From an uncultured Psychroserpens sp. (GTDB lineage Bacteria > Bacteroidota > Bacteroidia > Flavobacteriales > Flavobacteriaceae): DNA of 64,000 bases. The stretch covers positions 434,001-498,000 of the forward strand of contig NZ_CANMRL010000003.1 in NCBI RefSeq assembly GCF_947500255.1, written 5' to 3'. Shown piece by piece: positions 43,205 to 53,176 of the stretch; position 1 is the first letter of the stretch; each line of letters begins with the position of its first letter. The notes under the pieces were generated by a model. That model saw only the letters and a list, made by a program, of their open reading frames with translations. It did not search any database and had not been told where the DNA came from. The position numbers were made by a program, and so were the translations under genes.

Positions 43205-44611
43205 CTAAACTTGTTTCAATTTCCAGCGTCCTTTTCTAAACCAGACAATAGCAATGATAGAGATCAATACCTCGGCTAATACGATAGCTAAAAACACACC
43301 CATTGGACCAAAATCAAAAGTGATGGCCATGAGATAAGCGAAAGGTAACTGAAATAACCAGAAACAAATAAAATTGATAATGGTTGGTGTCATTGTATCT
43401 CCTGCGCCATTAAATGAATTGATGACTACCATTCCGTAGGCATAGAAAATATAACCAGCTGCAATCACTCGCAAACAGAGGCTTCCATTTTCAACCACAT
43501 TAGGTTCTTGTGTAAACCACGAAATAATTTGAGGTGCAAAAACGAGATAAGCAACAGAGACAATTCCCATAAAATAGGCACAGTATTTACCTGTTTTCCA
43601 AACCGATTGTTCGGCACGATCAGGCTGCTTTGCACCTAGGTTTTGTCCTACTAAAGTGGCTGCGGCATTACTCATTCCCCAAGCAGGCATAAAGGTGAAC
43701 ATCATCACACGAATAGCAATGGTATAACCTGCGAGAACCTCACTTCCGAATTCACTCATAATACGCATTAAGAAGACCCAAGATGATGTTCCGATAAGGA
43801 ACTGTCCGATACCTCCTAAAGAGACTTTGATCAAGTTGAGCATCACACCTACTCTAAGGACAATATCTTTAAATCTGACTTTAATTTTACTCCAGCCATA
43901 GAACAGTACTAACAGTTGGAATATGACTGCAGATCCACGACCTATTGTCGTTGCAATGGCGGCACCTTCAACACCAAAAGCTGGTATTGGACCGAATCCA
44001 AAAATAAACATTGGATCAAGGATAATGTTGAGTCCGTTAGATAAAATCAACGTCCACATCGCAATCGATGCATCGCCAGCACCTCTAAATATCGCATTGA
44101 TCAAAAACAGTAACATAATCGTCACATTTCCACCCAAAAGTACTTGTGTATAACCGTAACCTTCAGCAATAAGATCGGGTTCACCTCCCATAAGTCCTAA
44201 AATTTCCTTCGGAAATAGGATGCCGATCACACTAATAACAGCAGCGACAGCTATACCCAAAATAATCACTTGAACAGCAGCTCGTGAAGCACCTTCCTCA
44301 TCTTTTTCACCAATACGACGTGCAACAATAGCTGTTGCTGCCATACTAAGACCAATAGCAACGGCATAAACGAGTGTCACAACAGATTCGGTTAAACCGA
44401 TGGTTGCGACAGCGTTGACACTCACCTTTGATACGTAGAAGATATCGACAACAGCGAAAATGGATTCCATGAGCATTTCCAGAATCATTGGAATGGATAG
44501 CATAAAGACTGCTTTTCGAATACTACCTGATGTAAATTCTTGCTCTTTACCAGAAACGGCTTGTTTAAGGTATTTAAAAAATTGTGGGATTGATATGTTT
44601 GATTTTGACAT
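43205..44611 (-). CDS. MATE family efflux transporter
   Basis: 468 residues from ATG 44611 (MSKSNISIPQ); an in-frame ATG 36 nt upstream adds 12 hydrophobic residues outside the family pattern. Twelve membrane helices in two bundles, with family segments SIPMILEMLMESIFAVVDIFYVSKVS and MSNAAATLVGQNLGAKQPDRAEQSVWKT. Na+ or H+ driven exporter of cationic compounds. Single gene. Confidence 0.92.
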   Translation of the reverse strand: MSKSNISIPQFFKYLKQAVSGKEQEFTSGSIRKAVFMLSIPMILEMLMESIFAVVDIFYVSKVSVNAVATIGLTESVVTLVYAVAIGLSMAATAIVARRIGEKDEEGASRAAVQVIILGIAVAAVISVIGILFPKEILGLMGGEPDLIAEGYGYTQVLLGGNVTIMLLFLINAIFRGAGDASIAMWTLILSNGLNIILDPMFIFGFGPIPAFGVEGAAIATTIGRGSAVIFQLLVLFYGWSKIKVRFKDIVLRVGVMLNLIKVSLGGIGQFLIGTSSWVFLMRIMSEFGSEVLAGYTIAIRVMMFTFMPAWGMSNAAATLVGQNLGAKQPDRAEQSVWKTGKYCAYFMGIVSVAYLVFAPQIISWFTQEPNVVENGSLCLRVIAAGYIFYAYGMVVINSFNGAGDTMTPTIINFICFWLFQLPFAYLMAITFDFGPMGVFLAIVLAEVLISIIAIVWFRKGRWKLKQV

Positions 44612-45313
44612 GATTGTTAGTTGAAATATGAAAACTACCAAAAGCAAAAATGCTAATGGCTACTATAAAATCACTGTAGTAAGTGATGTATGGCGAAGTG
44701 TGAGCTTAAACAATCATAAGTCAAAGATGCAATTTTCTTTTTAAATATCAAAAAATTGAATTTTATTCTTTTTTCTTGTACTCTAAAATCGACCCTAAGA
44801 TTTTGCAGACGAGCGGCAACACAAAGTAGATGCCGTTAAAAAATGAAATGCTGTTTGAGTGCAGCGAGTTCATTTTATTTAACCAGCGTGTTGAAACTTG
44901 AATGCCGAAAACCCAGGTTTTAAAGTTTTCTGATACTTTTTTAAGCAATGAAAAATTGATTAATTAATTCTTTCATTCATTTTGTCTTGATACAAAACGA
45001 ACCAAAAAATCAAAACCGTTTGTTAGGAAATTACTGCGTATCGTTCGCTCTTCATATAAATGAAATATGCTTGTTGATTATAATATCTGACTGTGTCCTA
45101 ATGCCATCTTTTAAATTTAAAAATAGTTGCTCACTATTTCTTAAAACGGCTATATTTGGGCAAACAAGAGAATTATTATCCGAAATTTAAAGCTTGTGAC
45201 ACTTCGTCGAACTTAAACGCACCTCAACGCCTTGTCCATACATTTGTCTACAGAATGTATTGATTATCAATATGTATTTACATATATTCGTTGTGCTAAT
45301 TAATTCAACCAAT
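44612..45313. other. Gene-poor region (702 nt) with composite intergenic repeat
   Basis: No convincing gene. A 61-codon minus-strand ORF at 44763-44948 starts inside a repeat and has no supporting features. The right half contains a minus-type repeat arm around 44920-44970 and the plus-type repeat at 44976-45040. The rest shows nothing I can name. Confidence 0.6.
44976..45040 (+). repeat. Dispersed intergenic repeat, copy 1
   Basis: 65 nt beginning TTCATTTTGTCTTGATACAA and ending TTACTGCGTA. It matches 59850-59914 at 64 of 65 positions (one G/A difference). A related A-rich motif (GAACCAAAAAA) marks further, looser copies near 48340 and 60180. Confidence 0.9.
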
Positions 45314-45979
45314 ATGTTCAAAGCTGCCTTATTTGATATGGACGGTGTTGTTGTAGACTCCGAGCCATTGCACAATAAAGCCTACTATCAAATGTTTGAC
45401 GATGTCAACATCCAAGTCTCAGACGAACTCTATGCCTCATTTACGGGTCAGTCTACTTTAGAGATTTGTAAACAACTCATATCGCATTTCGATTTACCTT
45501 TAGGCCCGCAAACCTTAGTCGATATCAAACGTCATCATTTTAAACACCTTTTTGACACTGATACCTCATTACATTTATTAGATGGTGTATTAGACCTCAT
45601 CAAAGATTATTATAGTCATGGTATGGCTTTAGTTCTGGCCTCTTCGGCATCGATGCTCAATATCAATCGTGTTTTTGAGCGTTTTGACTTGGACCAATAT
45701 TTTGTGGCGAAGATTTCTGGTGCCGATCTTAAACAATCTAAACCGCACCCTGAAATTTTTGAAAAAGCTGCTGAATTGTCTGGTCACGATCCAAAAGACT
45801 GTTTTGTGATAGAAGATTCTACTAATGGAATTGCTGCTGCGAAAGCCGCTAATATCTATTGCATTGGCTACGATAGCCTGCATAGTGAAGACCAGGATTA
45901 CTCCAAAGCCGATTTGGTGGTTTCAGATTTTGCTGATATTAGTTTTGATCGCTTAGAAGCAAAACTTGCAACGGCGTAA
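45314..45979 (+). CDS. HAD family hydrolase (beta-phosphoglucomutase-like)
   Basis: 221 residues from ATG 45314 (MFKAALFDMDGVVVDSEPLH). Motif I DMDGVVVDSEP, motif II LASSAS, Lys in SGADLKQSKPHPEIF and motif IV VIEDSTNGIAAAKAA are all present. This set fits the beta-phosphoglucomutase/2-deoxyglucose-6-phosphatase group. An in-frame ATG at 45260 adds 18 non-family residues and is rejected. Substrate is a sugar phosphate by family; not further resolved. Confidence 0.9.
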   Translation: MFKAALFDMDGVVVDSEPLHNKAYYQMFDDVNIQVSDELYASFTGQSTLEICKQLISHFDLPLGPQTLVDIKRHHFKHLFDTDTSLHLLDGVLDLIKDYYSHGMALVLASSASMLNINRVFERFDLDQYFVAKISGADLKQSKPHPEIFEKAAELSGHDPKDCFVIEDSTNGIAAAKAANIYCIGYDSLHSEDQDYSKADLVVSDFADISFDRLEAKLATA

Positions 45980-46175
45980 GTACGAAAATTTTCATATCTT
46001 TATATAACTTCCCTACAAGCAGGTACTAGCTCTATAGTTTGTATTAACTAGACTATAGACATTACTGAAAGACGAATAGCTATTTGTTATAGTATCTCAT
46101 GTTTTACCCTACATTGGGTATGTTTTCTAATGTGCTATGCTATTATCTTTATACCGTTAATATTAAACCAGCTTG

Positions 46176-47120
46176 ATGAAAACTAGATTTATACTTTCGA
46201 TACTATTAATGCCTGTTCTATTGGTTGCTCAAAATGACTTTTCTTTTTCCAGCTCAGATTTTTCTTATGGTATTGGAACCAAGTTAACTATAGAGTTATT
46301 GCACAAAAACAGACCAGATTTTAAATTGAGTATTACGGGTGGTGTAGGTTATAATGCTTCAATTAATGATAATTATGGTATTACGCCGTCAATTCACGGA
46401 GGCATATTACTTTTTAATAAAGGTATGGTTGGTGCTAATCAAAGTAAAAAATGGTACAAAATTCAAGCGCACACCTTCCTTAATACCACAGCGACATTTC
46501 AATTAGATAAATTAGATTTCAACCCACTAGTGAGACCAGTACCACTTTATCATTTTGCCGAATTTACCGCAAACCCGTTACAAAATCCGTTTAAATCATC
46601 TATAAGTTATGGTATGAATCTAATTTTGGTACAAGACAATATCCTCCAGCGAACAGGTTTTTTTAATTTAAACATCGCAGGCAGATTTCAAATTAGTTAT
46701 TATAATGATGGTGGTCCTGTTTTAGGTTGGGCAGGTGACAACAGAGATCGATATTATACTGGAGGATTAGTATTAAGCTATCATGGTTATATAAATGACG
46801 TTTTAAATCTTATCGAATTAAGCTATCATAAGTATACAGGATATCAAGAATATGCTTTTGATGTTGGTGAACATTTACAAATAGATTTTATCAATTACTA
46901 CGATACAACTCAATTTACATATAACCAACAGCGCTGGCGCTTAAATTTTTCAAATTTAGATAATGGTTTTGGCGGAAGCATTTCCTGGTATAATAAAAAC
47001 CGAATCGATCTTCAAGATTTTCTACATTTTACTACTAATGTGCCCTATCATCCTGATTATTTTACAAAATCACGTTGGATGTTTGGAATCAGACATGAAT
47101 ATAATAACTCAAAACTATAA
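46176..47120 (+). CDS. Secreted protein of unknown function (probable outer-membrane beta-barrel)
   Basis: 314 residues with signal peptide MKTRFILSILLMPVLLVAQ. The mature part is rich in alternating aromatic strands (SYGIGTKLTIELLHK, FNLNIAGRFQISYYND, YTGGLVLSYHGY, WRLNFSNLDNGFGGSISWY), which suggests a beta-barrel. The start is ATG 46176. The downstream lipoprotein gene follows after 2 nt. No family is recognised. Confidence 0.7.
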   Translation: MKTRFILSILLMPVLLVAQNDFSFSSSDFSYGIGTKLTIELLHKNRPDFKLSITGGVGYNASINDNYGITPSIHGGILLFNKGMVGANQSKKWYKIQAHTFLNTTATFQLDKLDFNPLVRPVPLYHFAEFTANPLQNPFKSSISYGMNLILVQDNILQRTGFFNLNIAGRFQISYYNDGGPVLGWAGDNRDRYYTGGLVLSYHGYINDVLNLIELSYHKYTGYQEYAFDVGEHLQIDFINYYDTTQFTYNQQRWRLNFSNLDNGFGGSISWYNKNRIDLQDFLHFTTNVPYHPDYFTKSRWMFGIRHEYNNSKL

Positions 47121-47122
47121 CG

Positions 47123-47953
47123 ATGAAAAAAATAGCATACATGATACTGATATTGGCTCTTTTATCTTGCCGAACGGGGTTAAAACTGGTTAGTGATAGT
47201 TATTATTTACAGGAGGATAGAAAAACGAAAGTCAAAACAAAAATACCTTTAAAATCGTTTGCTCTTAATGGTTTTGATATCTACGTTTTTAATATTTGCG
47301 AAAAGCTTCAAGTAGATGATCCTAAGGATCGATTTTGTGAATGCCCATCTGACTTTTACAATAGTGATTTATCGTCAGACATGAAGAAGGTTGAGGAACT
47401 ATATCTTCTAAAGCATAAGAAAACAGATCTTATTATTTATCTAACGACCTTTTCTCATAAATACATAAGTCAAGATAGTGGTTTTCTTAATGATCTGAAA
47501 TTCTATGAAAACAATATTGTTCTAGATCAAATAGAATTCGCCTATATTGGTAAAATAGACGATATGGAAAATGTGATCCACTTTCCTAGTCATAATGATT
47601 CCGAAGATATTATTCTGCATTACGACCCTCAAGTATTTAGCAAAGAACTGCTATTTACTAAGGCCAATGTAGCTACAGCAGAAAACAATTATACCATTTT
47701 CAAACCCATATCATTAGACAAAGTATTCAAACAACCATTTTCATATCATAAGAGGGATTATAGCATATCCTACTATCATGGGTCTAATAAAATGGAAAGC
47801 GTCAATCCCAAAATTGTGGATACCCTAAAGTTGTTCGTCAAAAAAGACAAGGTTGAGCTTTCTTTTTCATTTAATAATTTCAATAAAGATTATAAAATGT
47901 CAAAAAAAAGAATAAAATATCTACCCAATTTTTATCTAATACAGGAAAATTAA
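47123..47953 (+). CDS. Lipoprotein of unknown function
   Basis: 276 residues; signal MKKIAYMILILALLSCRTG with lipobox LLSC. No known domain is recognised; the body is mixed alpha/beta with many lysines and aromatic residues. Directly coupled (2-nt gap) to the beta-barrel-like gene, so the pair probably acts together in the envelope (inference). Confidence 0.7.
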   Translation: MKKIAYMILILALLSCRTGLKLVSDSYYLQEDRKTKVKTKIPLKSFALNGFDIYVFNICEKLQVDDPKDRFCECPSDFYNSDLSSDMKKVEELYLLKHKKTDLIIYLTTFSHKYISQDSGFLNDLKFYENNIVLDQIEFAYIGKIDDMENVIHFPSHNDSEDIILHYDPQVFSKELLFTKANVATAENNYTIFKPISLDKVFKQPFSYHKRDYSISYYHGSNKMESVNPKIVDTLKLFVKKDKVELSFSFNNFNKDYKMSKKRIKYLPNFYLIQEN

Positions 47954-48024
47954 ATATTTATTATTTGGTCCTTGTTTACTCATGAGCTTTTATTATTTTA
48001 ACAGCTCAAGACTAAAGCACAATC

Positions 48025-48312
48025 ATGCTAAAACGAAATTCTATTGCAGACGATATCCAAAAACTTATTCAGGCTATTCTCAAAGCCCTTGGTTATGACA
48101 CCAAAAGAAAACGTACCTGGCATCAACATGTGGTGCCATATGAAGACGGTTGGGCTGTACGACGTGAAGGTAATAAGCGTATCACTTCCAAACACCGCAA
48201 GCAAAGTACAGCCATTAATAAAGCTAAAGTTCTCGCCAAACGTTATAAGGCTGATGTGATTATTCATCGTGAAAGTGGTGGTATTAGGGATCGGATTAGT
48301 TATGGGGATTAA
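48025..48312 (+). CDS. DUF2188 domain protein
   Basis: 95 residues. The C-terminal two thirds is a DUF2188 domain: HQHVVPYEDGWAVRREGNKRITSKHRKQSTAINKAKVLAKRYKADVIIHRESGGIRDRISYGD, with the typical W-x-V and H...G-x-I pattern. These are small proteins of unknown role. Its last ~24 codons are duplicated at 48535-48611 beside the defence island. Confidence 0.82.
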   Translation: MLKRNSIADDIQKLIQAILKALGYDTKRKRTWHQHVVPYEDGWAVRREGNKRITSKHRKQSTAINKAKVLAKRYKADVIIHRESGGIRDRISYGD

Positions 48313-48719
48313 TGTATGAAACACTTTACTAGGAGTTTAATTTCTTTCATTTTTTCATTGATAAAAAAGAAAACCAAAAAATCTAGGCTGCACTTTTAGT
48401 TCTTGAAAACCTGTCTACACGGTTTATCATGCGCATAGCTAACGCTACGCTAGACTATGCTACTCAGCCCAACACTTACCTTGTCTTGGTTTTATTACGA
48501 ACTAAAAATGAGACCATTGGCAAAAATATTTCAACCAAACGTTATAAAGCTGATGTGATCATTCATCGTGAAAGTGGTGGGATTCGGGATTGGGTGAGTT
48601 ATGGGGATTGATTTCCCATATATATTTTACGGTTTTTTACTTCGCGCTACCACCTAAAGTTTTTATCTTTAGACTCTCCCTATATAATTAATATCAATAA
48701 CAATTGATATAAACTTTTT
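48313..48719. other. Junction region left of the defence island
   Basis: 407 nt without an intact gene. It holds a loose copy of the dispersed intergenic repeat (about 48338-48420, with TTTTTCATTGATAAAAAAGA), a DUF2188 3' fragment (48535-48611), and then an A/T-rich stretch with the hsdR promoter region. Confidence 0.6.
48535..48611 (+). pseudogene. Duplicated 3' fragment of the DUF2188 gene
   Basis: Encodes KRYKADVIIHRESGGIRDWVSYGD then stop, nearly the same as the last 24 residues of the intact gene 223 nt upstream (RDRISYGD there). The 5' part is missing and replaced by repeat sequence. Marks the left edge of the inserted island. Confidence 0.8.
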
Positions 48720-51518
48720 GTGAACGAAATACGAACAAGAAAAGAATTAATTGATATTCAGCTAAAAGAAGCTGGATGGAATGTGAACGACCACACACAA
48801 GTGGTGGAAGAATACGTTGTTGACCTATCTGCTGGAAATCAAGTTAAAGAACCAACTGAAAAATATAAACAGAATCAGTTTTCAGATTATGTTTTATTAG
48901 GAAAGAATGGAAAACCTTTAGCAGTAGTAGAAGCTAAAAAAAGTACTAAAGATGCAAATACAGGTCGTGAACAAGCAAAACAATACTGTTATAATGTTCA
49001 GAAGGAAACTAAAGACATTTTACCTTTCTGTTTTTATACCAACGGTCACGACATATTCTTTTGGGATTTAGAAAATGCTCCACCTAGAAAAGTTGTTGGT
49101 TATCCAACGAGAGAGGATTTAGAAAGATATCTATACATAAGAGAGGCGAAAAAGCCTCTGTCTAGTGAGTTTATAAATACTAAAGTAGCTGGAAGAGATT
49201 ATCAGATAAGAGCTATCCGTTCGGTAATGGATGGTCTCGAACAAAAAAGAAGACAATTTTTAATTGTAATGGCTACTGGAACAGGTAAAACGAGAACAAC
49301 CATTGCATTAGTTGAAGCCTTGATGCGAGCATGTTGGGCAGAAAAAACTTTGTTTTTAGTAGATAGAATTGCTTTAAGAGACCAAGCTTTAGATGCTTTT
49401 AAAGAACACTTGCCAAACGAACCTAGATGGCCAAAACAAGGCGAAAAAAGTATCGCTAAAGATAGAAGAGTTTATATTTCTACGTATCCTACAATGCTTA
49501 ATATTGTGAGAGAAGAAAAAGAAACTTTATCTCCTCATTTTTTTGACTTAATTGTAGTAGATGAAAGTCATAGAAGTATTTACAATACATACAAAGAAGT
49601 ATTGGATTACTTCAACACAATTACAATTGGATTAACCGCTACTCCAACTGATGTAATTGACCACAATACATTTAAGATATTTAATTGTGAAGATGGCTTA
49701 CCATCATTCGCTTATACCTACGAAGAAGCTGTAAATAACATACCTCCTTATTTGTGCAATTTTCAAGTAATGAAAATTAAAACCAAATTTCAAACGGAAG
49801 GAATTAGCAAAAGAACAGTTTCTCTTGAAGATCAAAAGAAATTAATTCTTGAAGGAAAAGAAATTGCAGAAATCAATTTTGAAGGTGTTGAATTAGAAAA
49901 AAAGGTAATAAACAAAGGAACAAATACACTTATTGTAAAGGAATTTATGGAAGAATCCATAAAGGATGTCAATGGAGTATTGCCAGGAAAAACCATATTC
50001 TTCTGTGCCAATATTGCACACGCAAGGCGTATTGAAGAAATTTTTAATCAACTATATCCACAATATAATGGTGAATTAGCCAAAGTAATGGTTTCAGAAG
50101 ATTCTCGTGTTCACGGAAAAGGCGGTTTACTAGACCAGTTTAAAAACAAAGACTTTCCTAGAATTGCCATTAGTGTAGATATGCTCGATACAGGAATAGA
50201 TGTTAGAGAGTTGGTAAATCTAGTATTTGCAAAACCTGTGTATTCGTACACCAAATTTTGGCAAATGATTGGTAGAGGAACTCGTTTACTAGAACCAACA
50301 CAAATGAAATCTTGGTGTACCGAAAAAGATGTATTCCTCATCTTAGATTGTTGGGATAATTTTGAGTATTTCAAACTAAAACCAGAAGGAAAAGAACTTA
50401 AACAAGCCATTCCTATTCCTGTAAAACTATTCGGATTGCGATTAGATAAATTAGAATTGGCTTATGAAGCTAGTTTAGAACCTACAATCTTAGAAGAATC
50501 AAAAAGGCTCCAACAACAAATAGCCTTATTACCTGCTAATTCAGTAGTCATAAAAGACAATAGCAAAGCAGTAGCAAAAGTAAATACTCCTAAATTTTGG
50601 GAAAATGTAGATGAGGATAAAATTGACTTTCTAAAATCAGAAATATTACCATTGATGCGAACGGTGTCGGGAGGTGATTTTAAAGCAATGCGTTTTGAAA
50701 AAGATGTATTGGAAGTTTCTTTAGCTAAAATGCAATCAGAAGACGAAAAATATGATATGCTCAAAGACGCATTAATTGAGCGTATTTCAGATTTACCATT
50801 GTCTTTAAACATTGTAACCAAACAGCAAGAACTTATAAAAGATGCACAACGAATTCATTTTTGGAACAATATCAAAGAAAATAATTTCAATAGTTTAATA
50901 GATAAATTGTCTCCTTTAGCTAGATATATTGATACTAGAGAAAATACTTCTGGGCCTTCTAAATTCAATTTTGAAGATGAACTTGTAGCTAAAGAAATGG
51001 TAGAGTTTGGACCGCAAAATGAAGCTGTAAGTATTACACGCTACAAGGAAATGGTAGAAGAAAAGATTAAAGAATTGATGGAATCAAATCCTATTCTTCA
51101 AAAAATACTAAAAGGCAACACCATTTCACAAGAAGAAATAGAGGAACTAGCCAATGAACTACACGAGGAAAATCCACATATAACCATTGGTTTATTACGA
51201 AGGGTTTATCAAAATAAAAAAGCGAAATTCATACAGTTTATCAAGCACATTTTGGGTCTTGAAGTATTAGAAACATTTAATGAAAGTGTTGCCAATGCCT
51301 TTGATGCTTTTATTGCAGAACATAGCGATTTATCAAGCAGACAACTTCAATTTTTAGATATTCTGAAAAAATACATTTTGGAAAAAGGGAACCTAGAAAA
51401 GAAAAACTTGATAGAATCTCCATTTACAATGATTCACCCAGAAGGAATAAGAGGTGTGTTTTCACCAAAAGAAATAAACGAAATTTTACAATTAACGAAT
51501 AAAATATTAGCAGCCTAA
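48720..51518 (+). CDS. hsdR: Type I restriction enzyme subunit R
   Basis: 932 residues, starting at GTG 48720. Motor and nuclease subunit of a type I restriction-modification complex. N-terminal PD-(D/E)xK nuclease residues Asp56, Glu71 and Lys73 (DYVLL...VVEAKK); helicase Walker A MATGTGKT (184-191), DESH (281-284), GLTATP, and later SVDMLDTGID and MIGRGTRL motifs V-VI. The GTG start keeps the conserved ETR-like opening (RTRKELIDIQLKEAGW). Its stop overlaps hsdM by 1 nt (TAATG). Confidence 0.95.
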   Translation: MNEIRTRKELIDIQLKEAGWNVNDHTQVVEEYVVDLSAGNQVKEPTEKYKQNQFSDYVLLGKNGKPLAVVEAKKSTKDANTGREQAKQYCYNVQKETKDILPFCFYTNGHDIFFWDLENAPPRKVVGYPTREDLERYLYIREAKKPLSSEFINTKVAGRDYQIRAIRSVMDGLEQKRRQFLIVMATGTGKTRTTIALVEALMRACWAEKTLFLVDRIALRDQALDAFKEHLPNEPRWPKQGEKSIAKDRRVYISTYPTMLNIVREEKETLSPHFFDLIVVDESHRSIYNTYKEVLDYFNTITIGLTATPTDVIDHNTFKIFNCEDGLPSFAYTYEEAVNNIPPYLCNFQVMKIKTKFQTEGISKRTVSLEDQKKLILEGKEIAEINFEGVELEKKVINKGTNTLIVKEFMEESIKDVNGVLPGKTIFFCANIAHARRIEEIFNQLYPQYNGELAKVMVSEDSRVHGKGGLLDQFKNKDFPRIAISVDMLDTGIDVRELVNLVFAKPVYSYTKFWQMIGRGTRLLEPTQMKSWCTEKDVFLILDCWDNFEYFKLKPEGKELKQAIPIPVKLFGLRLDKLELAYEASLEPTILEESKRLQQQIALLPANSVVIKDNSKAVAKVNTPKFWENVDEDKIDFLKSEILPLMRTVSGGDFKAMRFEKDVLEVSLAKMQSEDEKYDMLKDALIERISDLPLSLNIVTKQQELIKDAQRIHFWNNIKENNFNSLIDKLSPLARYIDTRENTSGPSKFNFEDELVAKEMVEFGPQNEAVSITRYKEMVEEKIKELMESNPILQKILKGNTISQEEIEELANELHEENPHITIGLLRRVYQNKKAKFIQFIKHILGLEVLETFNESVANAFDAFIAEHSDLSSRQLQFLDILKKYILEKGNLEKKNLIESPFTMIHPEGIRGVFSPKEINEILQLTNKILAA

Positions 51519-53176
51519 TGTTACAAAACAATCCAAAATTAAAAGCCTTAATAGTTAGTCTTTGGAATACCTTCTGGAGTGGTGGTATTGCGAATCCAAT
51601 TACAGCTATTGAGCAAATTACGTATTTACTTTTTATAAAAAGACTAGACGAGCTAGAAAGCAAAAGAGAACGTGATGCTGAATGGAATGGCGAAGAATAC
51701 GAATCTAAATTTGATGGTGAATACACACCTTGGATAGATGAAAGTTTGTACAGACCAAGGCCTGATGCTACCGAAGAAGAAAAAGCAGAATTATTCAAAA
51801 AGCGAGAAGAAGCTTTAAAGCCAAGACCTAAAAAAGAATTTAAATGGAGTTTCTTTAAATCTATGCCAGCTGATGATATGCTTATTCACTTTAGAAATAA
51901 TGTATTCCCTCATATTAAAGATTTGAATGACGAAACCTCTTCATTTACCAAGTATATGAAGAATGCTGTTTTTATTATTCAAAAATCTTCTTTACTAGTA
52001 GAAGCTGTTAAGAAAGTAGATGAAATCTTTATTGAAATTGAAGAAGATGCCAAAGATGGAAAGCAATCTTTCCAAGATATACAAGGTGATGTGTATGAAA
52101 TGTTGTTAAAAGAAATTGCTACTGCTGGTAAAAACGGGCAATTCCGTACACCTAGGCATTTAATTAAATTATTAGCGGAATTAACAGAACCGAAATTAGG
52201 ACACAAAATAGCAGACCCAGCTTGTGGAACAGGTGGTTTTTTATTAGGAGCTTATCAATATATTTTGAGTGATTTAGTTCGTAAAAAAGAACCCGAATTA
52301 TTACAAGCAGATGAAGATGGTTTTGAACGCGCCTCTATTTCTTCTGTACTAGATGATAAAAACAAACAAATACTAAACGATAGCTTTTATGGGTTTGATA
52401 TAGACACCACTATGGTACGATTGGGGTTAATGAACCTAATGATGCACGGTATCGATAACCCACATATTGAGTACAAAGATTCGTTAAGTAAAAACTATAA
52501 TGAAACTGGAGATTACGACATTGTGCTAGCCAACCCTCCTTTTACTGGTAAGTTAGACAAAGGAGATGTAAATCCAGATTTAGGAATTGACACAGGCTCT
52601 ACTGAGTTATTGTTTTTAGCTCGTATTTCCAAAATGTTACGTTCTGGTGGTAAAGCAGCGGTCATTATACCTGAAGGTGTTTTGTTCGGTGTTAATAAAG
52701 CTCAAAAAGCTACACGAGAAATATTGTTAAAAGACAACCAATTAGAAGCTGTCATTTCCTTGCCAGCAGGAGCGTTTAAACCTTATACAGGTGTAAAAAC
52801 AGCAATTTTAGTATTTACTAAAGTAGAAGAAGATAGCAAAACTTGGCACACAGAAAAGGTTTGGTTTTATGCTTTAGAAAATGATGGCTATAGTTTAGAT
52901 GACAACCGCAAAAAACTAGAAGAAAACCCATTACCAATAGTGAAAACTGAATACACAGCAAGAAAAACAGCTGAATACCCAGACCGTAAAAACCACTTTT
53001 TTGTACCACTTGCTGAAATTCAAAAAGAAGATTTAGACCTAAGTTATAAACGATATAAAGAATACGAATACACTGAGCAAAGCTATGACCCACCAAAAGA
53101 AATCCTAGCCAAACTCCTAGAAATGGAAGAAGGTATTTTATCAGATATGCAAGAATTAAATGACTTGATAGGATGA
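51518..53176 (+). CDS. hsdM: Type I restriction-modification N6-adenine methylase subunit M
   Basis: 552 residues. Helical N-terminal domain (to about 190) and methylase core with motif I DPACGTGG (233-240) and motif IV NPPF (339-342), the N6-adenine signature. The FRTPRHLIKLL segment is the usual link. Overlaps hsdS by 4 nt (ATGA), as usual for these operons. Confidence 0.96.
   Translation: MLQNNPKLKALIVSLWNTFWSGGIANPITAIEQITYLLFIKRLDELESKRERDAEWNGEEYESKFDGEYTPWIDESLYRPRPDATEEEKAELFKKREEALKPRPKKEFKWSFFKSMPADDMLIHFRNNVFPHIKDLNDETSSFTKYMKNAVFIIQKSSLLVEAVKKVDEIFIEIEEDAKDGKQSFQDIQGDVYEMLLKEIATAGKNGQFRTPRHLIKLLAELTEPKLGHKIADPACGTGGFLLGAYQYILSDLVRKKEPELLQADEDGFERASISSVLDDKNKQILNDSFYGFDIDTTMVRLGLMNLMMHGIDNPHIEYKDSLSKNYNETGDYDIVLANPPFTGKLDKGDVNPDLGIDTGSTELLFLARISKMLRSGGKAAVIIPEGVLFGVNKAQKATREILLKDNQLEAVISLPAGAFKPYTGVKTAILVFTKVEEDSKTWHTEKVWFYALENDGYSLDDNRKKLEENPLPIVKTEYTARKTAEYPDRKNHFFVPLAEIQKEDLDLSYKRYKEYEYTEQSYDPPKEILAKLLEMEEGILSDMQELNDLIG

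Noticed and set aside
44763-44948. 61-codon minus-strand ORF
   Set aside because: Starts inside an intergenic repeat, no ribosome site or family pattern, and isolated in a gene-poor stretch.
48429-48611. 60-codon ORF near the island
   Set aside because: Only its last 24 codons are meaningful (DUF2188 fragment); the rest is repeat sequence.
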